A stretch of DNA of 24,844 nt from CAYZXA01 sp964482335 (GTDB lineage: Bacteria > Patescibacteriota > Minisyncoccia > Minisyncoccales > MHMH01). The notes under the pieces were generated by a model that saw nothing but the letters and a program-made list of their open reading frames with translations, was not told the DNA's origin and did no database searches. Where the stretch lies: contig CAYZXA010000004.1 of assembly GCA_964482335.1 (NCBI GenBank), positions 1 through 24,844 of the forward strand. The letters run 5' to 3'. The translations under genes were made by a program, and so were the position numbers. Each line of letters begins with the position of its first letter. The stretch's first letter is position 1. Shown piece after piece: positions 7,472 through 15,642 of the stretch.

Positions 7472-9130
7472 TTATTTGACAACTCCCTCGGACGAGGAAA
7501 CTGTATCATCGTCTGGTAAAGTAGTATTAATTGAAGAACCTTCCCCAGACACAGTTAGGTTGGTAAATTGGTCTTCTCCAGTAATTTCGGCCTGACCAAT
7601 TAAAGTTGGTGTTTTGCCTTGCTGGGAAACTTTAGGGGTAAAGCCGATCTGAAAAGCAACTGAAGGACCAGACCCTGAAACACCTTTGCCAGCGTCTAAG
7701 TTTTCCATATCCCAAACAACTTCTCGAGAACCCGAATCAAAAGTAAGTCTGGCTCCTTCGGGGAATATCTCACCAGTCAAACGAACATTGCTCCCCAAAG
7801 TTGCTTTGACTCTCATGTTTTTGACATCATTATAATAGTTTTTAGCCTGCCAGATAATAGTATATGTTGTTTGTCTGCTAATCTCTGGAGGAATATGACC
7901 TGTATTGCCAAAAACCTCATCTTCATAATAGCCTTTTTGAATAATTTCTAGTTTGGAATTAACTTTTGTCACAAATTCCTCTTGAGCTTGGGAAAGATAG
8001 ACCTTATTTTTTATAACCAGGTCTTTATCGCTTTCCGTTGGTTGCCAGTCATCTTTCAATTCAACCCAGAATTCAACTCTGCCTTCTTCCTGCGATCCTA
8101 AAAACTGCAGCTTGGAAACTCTACGCCAATCAAAAATAATTGAGTTGTCGCCTGATTCAAAATCGCCCAAAGGCGCTTTTAGGGTATCTAAATCAAAGAT
8201 TTCTCCTTCTAATCTGGCAACCAAAAATAGGTTGTTAAAAGATTCATCGCCAATATTTTTGAAGAAAATCTCATAGTGCAAGGCGTCTCCAGCACTTGCT
8301 ACATAATAAGGATTATTGTTGATCTCTTGAGAAATATATAAAGAAGGACTAACAATTTGCACAGCTCTTATAGTTTCCTTTAACAAAATAAATTCTCCTT
8401 CCTGCCAACTGCCAAGTTGCGCTCTAAATTGTTTCTGTTCACCGACCTCTCCTTTGACATTACCAGTTATTTCAATTCTGCCTCCTTCGGCTTTGTTCAA
8501 AAGACCTATCTCCCAATCAGACTCTTCTAGGGCCTGGGGTTTAGAACTTACGAACTTAAAATCAGAAGGATATTCAATTTTAATGCCTAAGTCAGAAAGA
8601 GGATAATTAGCATTAGAAAAGTAATTCAACCTAAAACCAACCTCCTTGCCAGATTCAATCTTTGAAGAAAGATCAAACTCTAAGGTTAAAGGGACAGAGG
8701 TAATTTGAGTGCTGTGAGAGGTTTCTGATTCATAGCGAGCTTTAAGGTTTTTAGGCCGATAACTTAACCAAACGCGAGCTTTCTTAATCTCTCCTTCTTT
8801 ACCCAAAAGTCTGGTTCGGAAAGTAAAGGTTTGTTCCTGTCCAGGATAAATATCTTCTAAAATGATTTCCTTTCTCAAAATCTCTCCCTCTTGAAGTAAA
8901 GAATATTTAGGAAATTCAAAAACAAGACTAGGCTCTTCTAGCCTAATGTTGCCGTTGTTTTTATATTTAACGGTGTATTCTATCTCCTGACCTAATTCAG
9001 CTTGATCAGGACCTAAGATCTCCAACTTTAAAATGTCTTTAGAATAAATATTCTTTTGGTAATACCAAAAACCAACTATGCCAGCAACGACAGCAATACC
9101 TGTAGCAATAAGAATAATTTTATTTCTCAT
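7472..9130 (-). CDS. Membrane-anchored extracellular protein with tandem DUF11/Ig-like domains
   Basis: I do not recognise a named family. The 552-residue protein has one N-terminal hydrophobic helix (about 4-24) with a short basic N-end, so it is probably N-in/C-out anchored. The rest is beta-rich and soluble, with repeated segments of the type YTVKYKNNGN, FRLNYFSNAN, YEIFFKNIGD and YTIIWQAKNY (about 52, 167, 283 and 423). These are typical of CARDB/DUF11 Ig-like domains found in bacterial surface proteins, giving about four domains. The C-terminal 20 residues are rich in S, D and T. It opens a unit with glyS, M16, AI-2E and rsmI behind its own extended -10 promoter. Role inferred only: cell-surface structure or adhesion. 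Confidence 0.72.
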   Translation of the reverse strand: MRNKIILIATGIAVVAGIVGFWYYQKNIYSKDILKLEILGPDQAELGQEIEYTVKYKNNGNIRLEEPSLVFEFPKYSLLQEGEILRKEIILEDIYPGQEQTFTFRTRLLGKEGEIKKARVWLSYRPKNLKARYESETSHSTQITSVPLTLEFDLSSKIESGKEVGFRLNYFSNANYPLSDLGIKIEYPSDFKFVSSKPQALEESDWEIGLLNKAEGGRIEITGNVKGEVGEQKQFRAQLGSWQEGEFILLKETIRAVQIVSPSLYISQEINNNPYYVASAGDALHYEIFFKNIGDESFNNLFLVARLEGEIFDLDTLKAPLGDFESGDNSIIFDWRRVSKLQFLGSQEEGRVEFWVELKDDWQPTESDKDLVIKNKVYLSQAQEEFVTKVNSKLEIIQKGYYEDEVFGNTGHIPPEISRQTTYTIIWQAKNYYNDVKNMRVKATLGSNVRLTGEIFPEGARLTFDSGSREVVWDMENLDAGKGVSGSGPSVAFQIGFTPKVSQQGKTPTLIGQAEITGEDQFTNLTVSGEGSSINTTLPDDDTVSSSEGVVK

Positions 9131-9159
9131 GTTTTTAATTTTGAGTAAAGTGAAAAATC

Positions 9160-9185
9160 AAGGTTCTTGTTTTAACAAGGTTCTT
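9160..9185. repeat. Direct repeat with internal palindrome in a promoter leader
   Basis: AAGGTTCTT occurs at 9160-9168 and again at 9177-9185. Between and into these copies runs the perfect inverted repeat CTTGTT-TT-AACAAG (9166-9179). It sits in the 5' leader of the surface-protein unit and just past recO. It could be an operator, a leader hairpin or a weak recO terminator (a T run follows about 9 bases later on the minus strand). Confidence 0.4.
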
Positions 9186-9187
9186 AT

Positions 9188-9196
9188 ATTATATCA
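9188..9196 (-). promoter_or_regulatory. Extended -10 promoter for the surface protein-glyS-M16-AI2E-rsmI unit
   Basis: The minus strand reads TGATATAAT, a full extended -10 match; its TGA is also the recO stop codon. A start near 9181 gives a leader of about 50 bases. No good -35 is visible at 16-18 bases. Confidence 0.55.
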
Positions 9197-9904
9197 GTTT
9201 TTGCCTAAAATTTCATTAAGATAAGTTTCGGAAACATTCTTTAACAATTTTTGAGATTCAACGCTGACTTTTAACTTTTCCAATATTGGCCAGTCTCTGG
9301 TTAGGAAAAGCCTGATAATTTTAATTATATCCTCATTTATTTCCTTATCCTTTTCGGGATTTTTAAAACATTCGCCGCAAACTACTCCTCCTTGTTTCAA
9401 GCCAAAATAAAGAATGCCGGGTACTATTTTCTTTTGACAGACTGAACAACGATAAAGCTCTGGTTGATAGCCAAGAATGGAAAAAAGATTCCAAAGAAAG
9501 TAATAATAGATAATCTCTAAATTTTGCTTATTTAATTTTTCGAAAGTTTCGTTGAGTAAATTCCAAATCTCTTCGTCTGGCTCCTGGCCTTTGACTAAAC
9601 TGTCCAGAACTCCGATAATTTGGTAAGCAACGGCTAATTTGCTTAAATCTTTCCTTAGGTTTTTAAAGTTATTGATAACTATTGTGTCGGTCAAGGTTTT
9701 ATGGGCCTTACCTTGGATAAACTCAGTCTCACTTAAATAAAAAAGTTGCGCCCCGCCTCTTAATTTTGATTTAATTTTTCTGACGGCCTTGCCAAAAATC
9801 TCCAATTTGCCAAAGTTTTCAGTATAAATCGTAAATAACTGATTGGCCTCTCCCCGATCAGTCTGTTTAATAATAAAACCCTGGGTGCGATAGTGAACAG
9901 CCAT
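9194..9904 (-). CDS. recO: DNA repair protein RecO
   Basis: A 236-residue RecO. The N-terminal OB fold starts RTQGFIIKQTDRGEANQLFTIYT, where the xxDxGExDxL pattern is typical. A helical domain follows, with a zinc knuckle of four cysteines (CSVC near 153-156 and CGEC near 177-180). RecO binds ssDNA, SSB and RecR and loads RecA in the RecFOR pathway; it acts in the cytoplasm. Length is normal. It closes the panD-argS-ileS-basic protein unit with a 12-base gap from the previous gene. Confidence 0.9.
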   Translation of the reverse strand: MAVHYRTQGFIIKQTDRGEANQLFTIYTENFGKLEIFGKAVRKIKSKLRGGAQLFYLSETEFIQGKAHKTLTDTIVINNFKNLRKDLSKLAVAYQIIGVLDSLVKGQEPDEEIWNLLNETFEKLNKQNLEIIYYYFLWNLFSILGYQPELYRCSVCQKKIVPGILYFGLKQGGVVCGECFKNPEKDKEINEDIIKIIRLFLTRDWPILEKLKVSVESQKLLKNVSETYLNEILGKN

Positions 9905-9916
9905 TAACCTAAAGAT

Positions 9917-10333
9917 TTAGCCTTTTTTCCACGCTTCAAGCTGTTTAATTTTTAAATCCAGATCTACTATTTTCTTATAATCCCTTTTGTATCCTGCTGC
10001 CATTTTTTCTTTTTTCATTCTTTGTAAGGCCGAGTTAAATTTACTGTCGGAAAGACCGAAAGACTGACCACTATACTTTTGAAGCGTTCTCATAAGCTCT
10101 ACTCGTTGTTTTCGTGTAAGTTTTCTGCTAGTTTTGGGAATAGCTTTATAAGGAGCTTTTCTGGCAAAATCTCTTAATTCTAAAAAAGAACGATACTTCT
10201 TCTGTCCGAAGAGTCCGGGTTTAGGCGCCGGCTTTGGCGCAGGTTTGGCTATTGGTCTCTTTAATATAGGTTTTTGGACTTGGCCGGACCGCGGCGATAT
10301 TCTTTTGCTAAATAATTTTCCAAATAAAGGCAT
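9917..10333 (-). CDS. Uncharacterised small basic protein with a KP-rich linker
   Basis: Not recognised. The 138 residues are strongly basic. An N-terminal stretch (1-30) with several basic residues leads to a PKPAPKPAPKPG repeat (about 31-40). Then comes a helical, Lys/Arg-rich region containing KTSRKLTRKQRVELMRTL and a C-terminal coiled-coil-like helix (KIVDLDLKIKQLEAWKK). The start lies one base after the ileS stop (TAA-T-ATG), so expression is coupled to ileS. The charge suggests binding to RNA, DNA or the ribosome, but no catalytic motif is visible and this is inference only. Confidence 0.65.
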   Translation of the reverse strand: MPLFGKLFSKRISPRSGQVQKPILKRPIAKPAPKPAPKPGLFGQKKYRSFLELRDFARKAPYKAIPKTSRKLTRKQRVELMRTLQKYSGQSFGLSDSKFNSALQRMKKEKMAAGYKRDYKKIVDLDLKIKQLEAWKKG

Positions 10334-10334
10334 A

Positions 10335-13300
10335 TTAAAGTTTCTTTATGGCTAACCATAAGTTTTGTTGATCGACCTTTGTCTCTTTCTCGATGTCAAA
10401 AACCTTTTTTAATTTCTCTTTTAAACGGAAATCTTTAGCTTTTGTTTCTTTAAGAATAAAAGCTTGGTTTTTACTTAAAATTCTATTTAATTCCTTAGCG
10501 CCAAAATATTGAACTGAAATTCTATGATGAGGCTTGTAACCAGCTTTTTTTCTCATTTCTTGAATCTGACGAATGATTTCCCGAACTGTCCCTTCTTCTT
10601 TCAATTCTTGGGTAATTTTAGTTTCCAATTTAAAGCTTTTAGCAAAAGTAACTTTCTTAACATTAACCTCCTCTTTAATCAAGCCCAGTAATGGTCTGTC
10701 AATTTTTTCTTTGATCTTTAATTCTGATAAAGGCTGACGCACTTTAATGCCCGCCTTAGCTCTTTCAGCCAACACCATATTAACTATTTTCCTTGCTTTT
10801 TCCATTTTCTGATCTAATGACCTATTAATTAGCTTTTTGTCTGCCTTTGGCCAATCATCTAAATGCACACTTATTCGGGGTCGAACCCTAAACAGATTCT
10901 GGTAAAGCTCTTCACTCAAGAAAGGAACAAAGGGAGCAGTCAGCTTAGACAAAGTTAACAAAACATAGTTTAAGGTAGCTGAAGCTTCTTTTAATTCTTT
11001 CTTCGTCTGGGGTTTCTGAAATCTGCGACGTGATCTCCTAATATACCATAAAGAAAGGTCATCTATAACAAAACTCTCAATCAGCCGAGCTCCTGAAGTA
11101 ATATCATATTTATCGAGTTTTTGAGTAACTTCTTGAATTAACTCATTCATTTTTGAAATAATCCACTTGTCTAAAACATGCTTGGAGATTCCCCTTGCTT
11201 TCTTTTGGCCATAGATGTCAAAAAAGATATAGCTGTTCCAGTACGTCATGATAAACTTCCTCAAAGCTTCAGCCAGCTCTTTTTCAGCAAAAAACTTAAC
11301 ATCACCTGGTTGGTTAATCGTGTAAAAGTACCAACGAGTAGCGTCAGCACCGTATTTTTCAATAATATACCAAGGGTCAACTGTATTACCTTTTGATTTA
11401 GACATTTTCTCTCCTTTTTTATCTAAAACATGGCCTAAAGAAATAACGTTTTTGTAGGAAGGACCAAAGCCAAGCAAAGTAGGGATTGCTAAAAGCGTAT
11501 AGAACCAGCCTCGAGTCTGATCGATGGCTTCAGAAATGTAATCTGCCGGAAGTTGAAGTCTCTTCTCAAAAGGATAATGATGTTGAGCAAAAGGCATGGC
11601 TCCTGAATCAAACCAGGAATCAATCACTTCAGGAACCCTTTCCATCAAACCATCCCGGCATTTTGAACATTTAAATTTTACTTCATCAATATACGGCCGA
11701 TGGAAATCTAATCTTCCATCTCTATCTAAGGGAAATTTCTTATATTCTATCTTGCGGTGCTCGCCTGTTTTAATATAGCTTTCTTTGATCTTGCTCTCTA
11801 AGAACTGCTCAGTGTTTAGTCCTTTCATTGTGTCTTCTAAAAGCCATAATGGATCACCATGACTAACAATTAAAATAGTTTTATCTCGATGCTTTTTATC
11901 AATATCATCTAGACACTCAATCATTCTTTTTCTACAGTCTCCCCAACTTTCTCCTTTGGAAGGTTTTTTATCATAAAATCTTTCAAGGCTTTTTGGAAAA
12001 TCTTGATAAAATCTTTCTTTTGTTCCTCCGTGATAAATTCCCAAGTTCACATCTCTGAGTCGCTTGTCAAAGACTATCTTTATTCCTAATTCTTCGGCAA
12101 CGATTTTTGCTGTCTGGCGAGTTCGAGAAATGTCAGAACTATAAATTAAATCAATTTTTTTCTTCTTAAGCTTTTTAGCCGCTTTTTTAATTTGATTCTG
12201 CCCACGCTTAGTTAATAAAATTGGTTTTTGTTCCGGCCAGGGATATATCATTTTTTTCTTTTCTGTTTGATAGATTGTTTGACCATGCCGTAAGATATAA
12301 TATTGATTGGTTGTAAATTTTTGGCTGAGTAAATCTTTTTTACTGCCAATAACCTCCTTGTGCTTGCATTTCTTACACTGCCAGATAGGCAAAGGTGTTC
12401 CCCAATAACGTTCACGAGAAAAGGCCCAATCTTTTAACTCTCTTAACCATTCACCAAACCTACCTTCTTTTAAATAAGCTGGTATCCAATTAATCTTTTG
12501 GTTATTCTCAATTAATTTCTTCTTAACTTTCTGCATATTTATAAACCAACTCTCTCTGGCATAATAAAGTAAAGGTGAATGACAGCGCCAGCAAAAAGGA
12601 TAATCATGCTCATACAATTGTTCCCTGTAAAGGAGGTTCCTCTTCTTAAGGTCTTCAATAATCAAAGGATCAGCATCTTTTACCCACATGCCTGGCCATT
12701 TTTTAACTTCCTTTTTGAATTTACCTTCTTCATCAACGTTTAATATAAGGGGCAAATTGTTCTTTTTGGCAACCTGCATATCATCTTCGCCAAAAGCTGG
12801 TGCCATATGAACCAAACCAGTTCCTTCTTCCAGAGAAACAAAGTCACCTGGAACAACAAAATAAGATTTCTTTTCAGGTCTGACAAATTTGAATAATGGT
12901 TCGTATTTTAAGCCTAATAACTTCTTTCCTTTGAATTCTTCAACAATCTTATAGTCTCTCCCTAAAACATCTATTCTCTTTTTGGCTAGAATGAAGGTAT
13001 CTTTGCCAATTTTTGCTTTGACATAAGTAAATCTAGGATTAATTGCCACTGCCACATTGCCTGGCAAAGTCCAGGGCGTAGTTGTCCAAATCAATAAAAA
13101 GGTATTTGGTTTAACTTTAAGTTTTATATAGACTGAAGATTCTTTAATTTTTTTATAACCCTGGGCTACCTCATGAGAAGAAAGAGGTGTACCACATCTC
13201 GGGCAATAAGGAACAACTTTATAGTCTTTGTACAAAAGCCCTTTTTGATGAATCTGCTTGATAATCCACCATAAGGTTTCAATGTAATCGTTCTCATAGG

Positions 13301-13730
13301 TAATATAGGGATGTTCCATGTCTAACCAATAAGCAATTCTTTCTGTTAATTTTTCCCAATCCTGCTTGTATTGCCAAACAGATTCTTTACATTTCTTATT
13401 AAAACGAGCTATGCCATACTTTTCAATGTCTTTTTTGTTCTTCAGTCCTAATTTCTTCTCAACTTCTAATTCCACAGGCAGGCCATGAGTGTCCCAACCA
13501 GCTTTTCTCAAAACTTGAAATCCTTGCATGGTTTTATAACGAAGAATAATATCTTTGAAGACTCTGGCTAAAACATGATGAACGCCAGCTTTAGCATTAG
13601 CAGTTGGCGGTCCTTCATAAAACACAAAGCGGCGACCTTTTGGTCGTTGTTTTATACTTTTCTCAAAAATCTTACCTTCTTGCCAACGCTTGAGTATCTT
13701 TTTCTCTAATTTCGGAAAGCTAACTTCCAT
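10335..13730 (-). CDS. ileS: Isoleucyl-tRNA synthetase with an inserted histidine-phosphatase domain
   Basis: A 1131-residue class I synthetase that charges tRNA-Ile. Visible parts: PPTANAKAGVHHVLARVFKD (40-59; the HIGH region in the GxHH form typical of eukaryote-like IleRS), the WTTTPWTLPGN and THGLPVE motifs around the CP1 editing domain, Cys pairs CPRC (176-179) and CWRC (380-383), ERYWGTPLP (440-448), WFDSG (706-710), KMSKS (775-779) and a C-terminal anticodon domain. Between CKKC (452-455) and CSKC (688-691) sits a complete extra domain of about 190-200 residues with histidine-phosphatase motifs (see separate entry). The reading frame is continuous, so this is an insertion, not a frameshift. 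It follows argS by 13 bases; no Shine-Dalgarno is visible. Confidence 0.95.
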   Translation of the reverse strand: MEVSFPKLEKKILKRWQEGKIFEKSIKQRPKGRRFVFYEGPPTANAKAGVHHVLARVFKDIILRYKTMQGFQVLRKAGWDTHGLPVELEVEKKLGLKNKKDIEKYGIARFNKKCKESVWQYKQDWEKLTERIAYWLDMEHPYITYENDYIETLWWIIKQIHQKGLLYKDYKVVPYCPRCGTPLSSHEVAQGYKKIKESSVYIKLKVKPNTFLLIWTTTPWTLPGNVAVAINPRFTYVKAKIGKDTFILAKKRIDVLGRDYKIVEEFKGKKLLGLKYEPLFKFVRPEKKSYFVVPGDFVSLEEGTGLVHMAPAFGEDDMQVAKKNNLPLILNVDEEGKFKKEVKKWPGMWVKDADPLIIEDLKKRNLLYREQLYEHDYPFCWRCHSPLLYYARESWFINMQKVKKKLIENNQKINWIPAYLKEGRFGEWLRELKDWAFSRERYWGTPLPIWQCKKCKHKEVIGSKKDLLSQKFTTNQYYILRHGQTIYQTEKKKMIYPWPEQKPILLTKRGQNQIKKAAKKLKKKKIDLIYSSDISRTRQTAKIVAEELGIKIVFDKRLRDVNLGIYHGGTKERFYQDFPKSLERFYDKKPSKGESWGDCRKRMIECLDDIDKKHRDKTILIVSHGDPLWLLEDTMKGLNTEQFLESKIKESYIKTGEHRKIEYKKFPLDRDGRLDFHRPYIDEVKFKCSKCRDGLMERVPEVIDSWFDSGAMPFAQHHYPFEKRLQLPADYISEAIDQTRGWFYTLLAIPTLLGFGPSYKNVISLGHVLDKKGEKMSKSKGNTVDPWYIIEKYGADATRWYFYTINQPGDVKFFAEKELAEALRKFIMTYWNSYIFFDIYGQKKARGISKHVLDKWIISKMNELIQEVTQKLDKYDITSGARLIESFVIDDLSLWYIRRSRRRFQKPQTKKELKEASATLNYVLLTLSKLTAPFVPFLSEELYQNLFRVRPRISVHLDDWPKADKKLINRSLDQKMEKARKIVNMVLAERAKAGIKVRQPLSELKIKEKIDRPLLGLIKEEVNVKKVTFAKSFKLETKITQELKEEGTVREIIRQIQEMRKKAGYKPHHRISVQYFGAKELNRILSKNQAFILKETKAKDFRLKEKLKKVFDIEKETKVDQQNLWLAIKKL
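11715..12323 (-). other. Histidine phosphatase (phosphoglycerate mutase-like) domain nested inside IleRS
   Basis: Residues about 470-672 of IleRS. The domain has the hallmark LRHGQT (His 482 as the phospho-acceptor), SSDISRTRQTA (531-541, with the phosphate-binding Arg of the SxxxRxxQTA motif) and VSHGDP (His 624). The acidic residue of the family's LRE motif appears as D560 in LRDVNLG. It lies between two metal-binding-type Cys pairs of IleRS, just after the EVIGSKKDL segment, and ends at FHRPYIDEV where normal IleRS sequence resumes. Seen: motifs and position. Known: this superfamily includes phosphatases and mutases. Inferred: an active or tRNA/aminoacyl-adenylate-related accessory enzyme. 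Confidence 0.88.
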
Positions 13731-13743
13731 AAATTATATTATA

Positions 13744-15264
13744 TTACATTTTTTCAGGGGCGGAAATACCCATTAGAAAAAGGGTGTTTTGTAAGACAGT
13801 TTTAGTTGCTGAAATTAAAGCTAAACGAGCTTGAGTTAAATTCTTATCGCCAGAGATCACCCGACAGTCTCTATAGAACTGATGGAAAACAGTAGCTAAA
13901 TCCATAGCATACTGTGGCAATCTTTGAACTTGGTAATCTTTAGTAATATCCTCAACAATCTCTGGGAACCTAATTAACTGTTTAATGAGTTTTAATTCAG
14001 AAGGATGTTTTAACAAGTTTGATTGAGGCTTAGTCTCGGTCAGTTTTGCTTTGCGCAAGATACTACAGATCCTGGCATAAGCATATTGGACATAATAAAC
14101 AGGGTTCTTCTCAGACTGTTTTTTAGCTAAAGACAAATCAAAGTTTAAATGAGTACTGGCTGATTTTTGGAGGAAAAAGAAGCGAGTAACATCAATACCT
14201 ACTGCTTTTAATAATTCATCCATGGTTACATAAATACCTTTCCTTTTTGACATCTTTAGCCCTTGACCTTTCTCAATAATGGTTACGAATTGTAATAGAA
14301 TAACGTCTAATTTATCTTTATGGCCCAAAGCCTGAACGCCGGCCTGAAGTCCGGGCACGTCGCCATAATGATCAGCTCCCCAGACATTTATTACCTTATC
14401 AAGTTTCTTCTTCTCAAACTTGTATCGATGATAGGCGATATCACCGATCAAATAGGTTTTGGAACCATCGGCTTTAACAACCACCCTGTCTCTTTCATCG
14501 CCGTATTTTGAAGATTTAAACCACTGGGCTCCTTCTTTCTTATAAATTAATTCTTTTTTCTTTAAGATTTTTAAAACATCTTCAACTTGCCCGGATTTGT
14601 ACAAAGTATCCTCTAAAAACCACTCATTATATTTAATGCCCATTTTGTCAGTTGTTTTTTCAATCATCTCAATAATCATCTTGGCTGCTTTCTCTCCTGC
14701 CTTATATGGGTCTTTCTCTTTGATCTTTTTATTCAAATCATCAATGTAATCTCCTTTATATTTTGCTTCTTTATCTTTTAAAACAGAATGACCCAAAGCT
14801 AAAATCTGCATGCCATGGTTATTAATATAGTAGGCTTTTTCTGTTTTGAAGCCAGCTTTCTTAAGAACGTTAGCCAAGACATCTCCAAAAGGCCCACCCC
14901 GGGCATTACCAACCGTTAAAGGTCCTGTAGGATTAGCTGAAATAAACTCAACTTGAACTTTCTTGTTCTTGCCAATTTTTAATTCACCAAACTTTTCCTT
15001 TTGTTTTAATATCTCTAGAACCTGCTTTTGCAGATATTCTTTAGACAGGAAGAAATTAATAAAGCCTGGTCCAGCTATTTCTACTTTCTCAAACAGATTA
15101 GATTTGAGCTTTTTAACTATTTCAGGGGCTGGTTTTTTAATCTGTAAGGCAATATTGGTTGCATAATCCCCAAAGCCTGCCTCTTCGGGATATTCAAGAT
15201 GAATTTCTGCTTGTGGCCGGCCAGTTACTTTTTGAATCAATTTGATGATTTCCTGCCTAATCAT
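13744..15264 (-). CDS. argS: Arginyl-tRNA synthetase
   Basis: A 506-residue class I ArgRS. The N-terminal additional domain is shortened (about 1-85). The catalytic core contains SANPTGPLTVGN, in which the HIGH box reads TVGN (117-120), and KMSK is present at 337-340. The region GADHYGDVPGLQAGVQALG and the C-terminal DALR-type helical anticodon domain (from about 385, ending LFLMGISAPEKM) are typical. The start overlaps the panD stop as ATGA, and ileS follows 13 bases later. The altered HIGH box is the only unusual point. Confidence 0.94.
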   Translation of the reverse strand: MIRQEIIKLIQKVTGRPQAEIHLEYPEEAGFGDYATNIALQIKKPAPEIVKKLKSNLFEKVEIAGPGFINFFLSKEYLQKQVLEILKQKEKFGELKIGKNKKVQVEFISANPTGPLTVGNARGGPFGDVLANVLKKAGFKTEKAYYINNHGMQILALGHSVLKDKEAKYKGDYIDDLNKKIKEKDPYKAGEKAAKMIIEMIEKTTDKMGIKYNEWFLEDTLYKSGQVEDVLKILKKKELIYKKEGAQWFKSSKYGDERDRVVVKADGSKTYLIGDIAYHRYKFEKKKLDKVINVWGADHYGDVPGLQAGVQALGHKDKLDVILLQFVTIIEKGQGLKMSKRKGIYVTMDELLKAVGIDVTRFFFLQKSASTHLNFDLSLAKKQSEKNPVYYVQYAYARICSILRKAKLTETKPQSNLLKHPSELKLIKQLIRFPEIVEDITKDYQVQRLPQYAMDLATVFHQFYRDCRVISGDKNLTQARLALISATKTVLQNTLFLMGISAPEKM

Positions 15265-15602
15265 AGGAATTTTACAAATTTATTATTTTTATCTACGAGA
15301 ATATTTTTACATTCGATCAGTTTGTCAACTAGTTCAAAACCCATAATAATAATCTCTTCACCAGGTTTGATTAGATGAGAGGCTGCACCATTCATGCAAA
15401 TTCTCCCAGAACCTCTTTCCCCAGCAATAACATAAGTCTCCAGCCTGGCCCCAGAAGTATTACTTACAACCAAAACTTTTTCACCGGGTAAAAAGCCTAC
15501 TTTCTCTACCAGTTCTTTGTCAATAGTAATGCTACCAATGTAATCTAAATTAGCATCAGTCACAGTTGCTTTATGGATTTTTGATCTTAAAATCCACCTC
15601 AT
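15261..15602 (-). CDS. panD: Aspartate 1-decarboxylase (pyruvoyl-dependent)
   Basis: A 113-residue PanD, which makes beta-alanine from aspartate for pantothenate and CoA. The self-cleavage site is visible as YIGSITID, giving a predicted cut between G23 and S24 with S24 becoming the pyruvoyl group. The region near ARLETYVIAGERGSG and the later NGAASH loop also fit. Length is close to the usual 115-130. It heads the argS-ileS-recO unit, away from any other CoA gene in the window. The ATG is divergent from smpB by about 40 bases; no clear promoter was found for it. Confidence 0.9.
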   Translation of the reverse strand: MRWILRSKIHKATVTDANLDYIGSITIDKELVEKVGFLPGEKVLVVSNTSGARLETYVIAGERGSGRICMNGAASHLIKPGEEIIIMGFELVDKLIECKNILVDKNNKFVKFL

Positions 15603-15626
15603 TTTATTTCAGTTTAACCTAAATTC

Positions 15627-15635
15627 TGCTAAAAT
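15627..15635 (+). promoter_or_regulatory. Extended -10 promoter for smpB-ssrA-infC-rpmI-rplT
   Basis: TGCTAAAAT is a near-match to TGnTATAAT. Its hexamer overlaps the first in-frame ATG (15634) of smpB. A start about 7 bases downstream would fall at 15642-15643, exactly where the second in-frame ATG lies, suggesting a leaderless mRNA. Confidence 0.4.
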
Positions 15636-15642
15636 GAAAGTG

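Noticed and set aside
7471..7509. Longer glyS start at 7509
   Set aside because: It would overlap the upstream gene by 38 bases and add 13 residues not expected in GlyRS; 7470 gives a 1-base gap.
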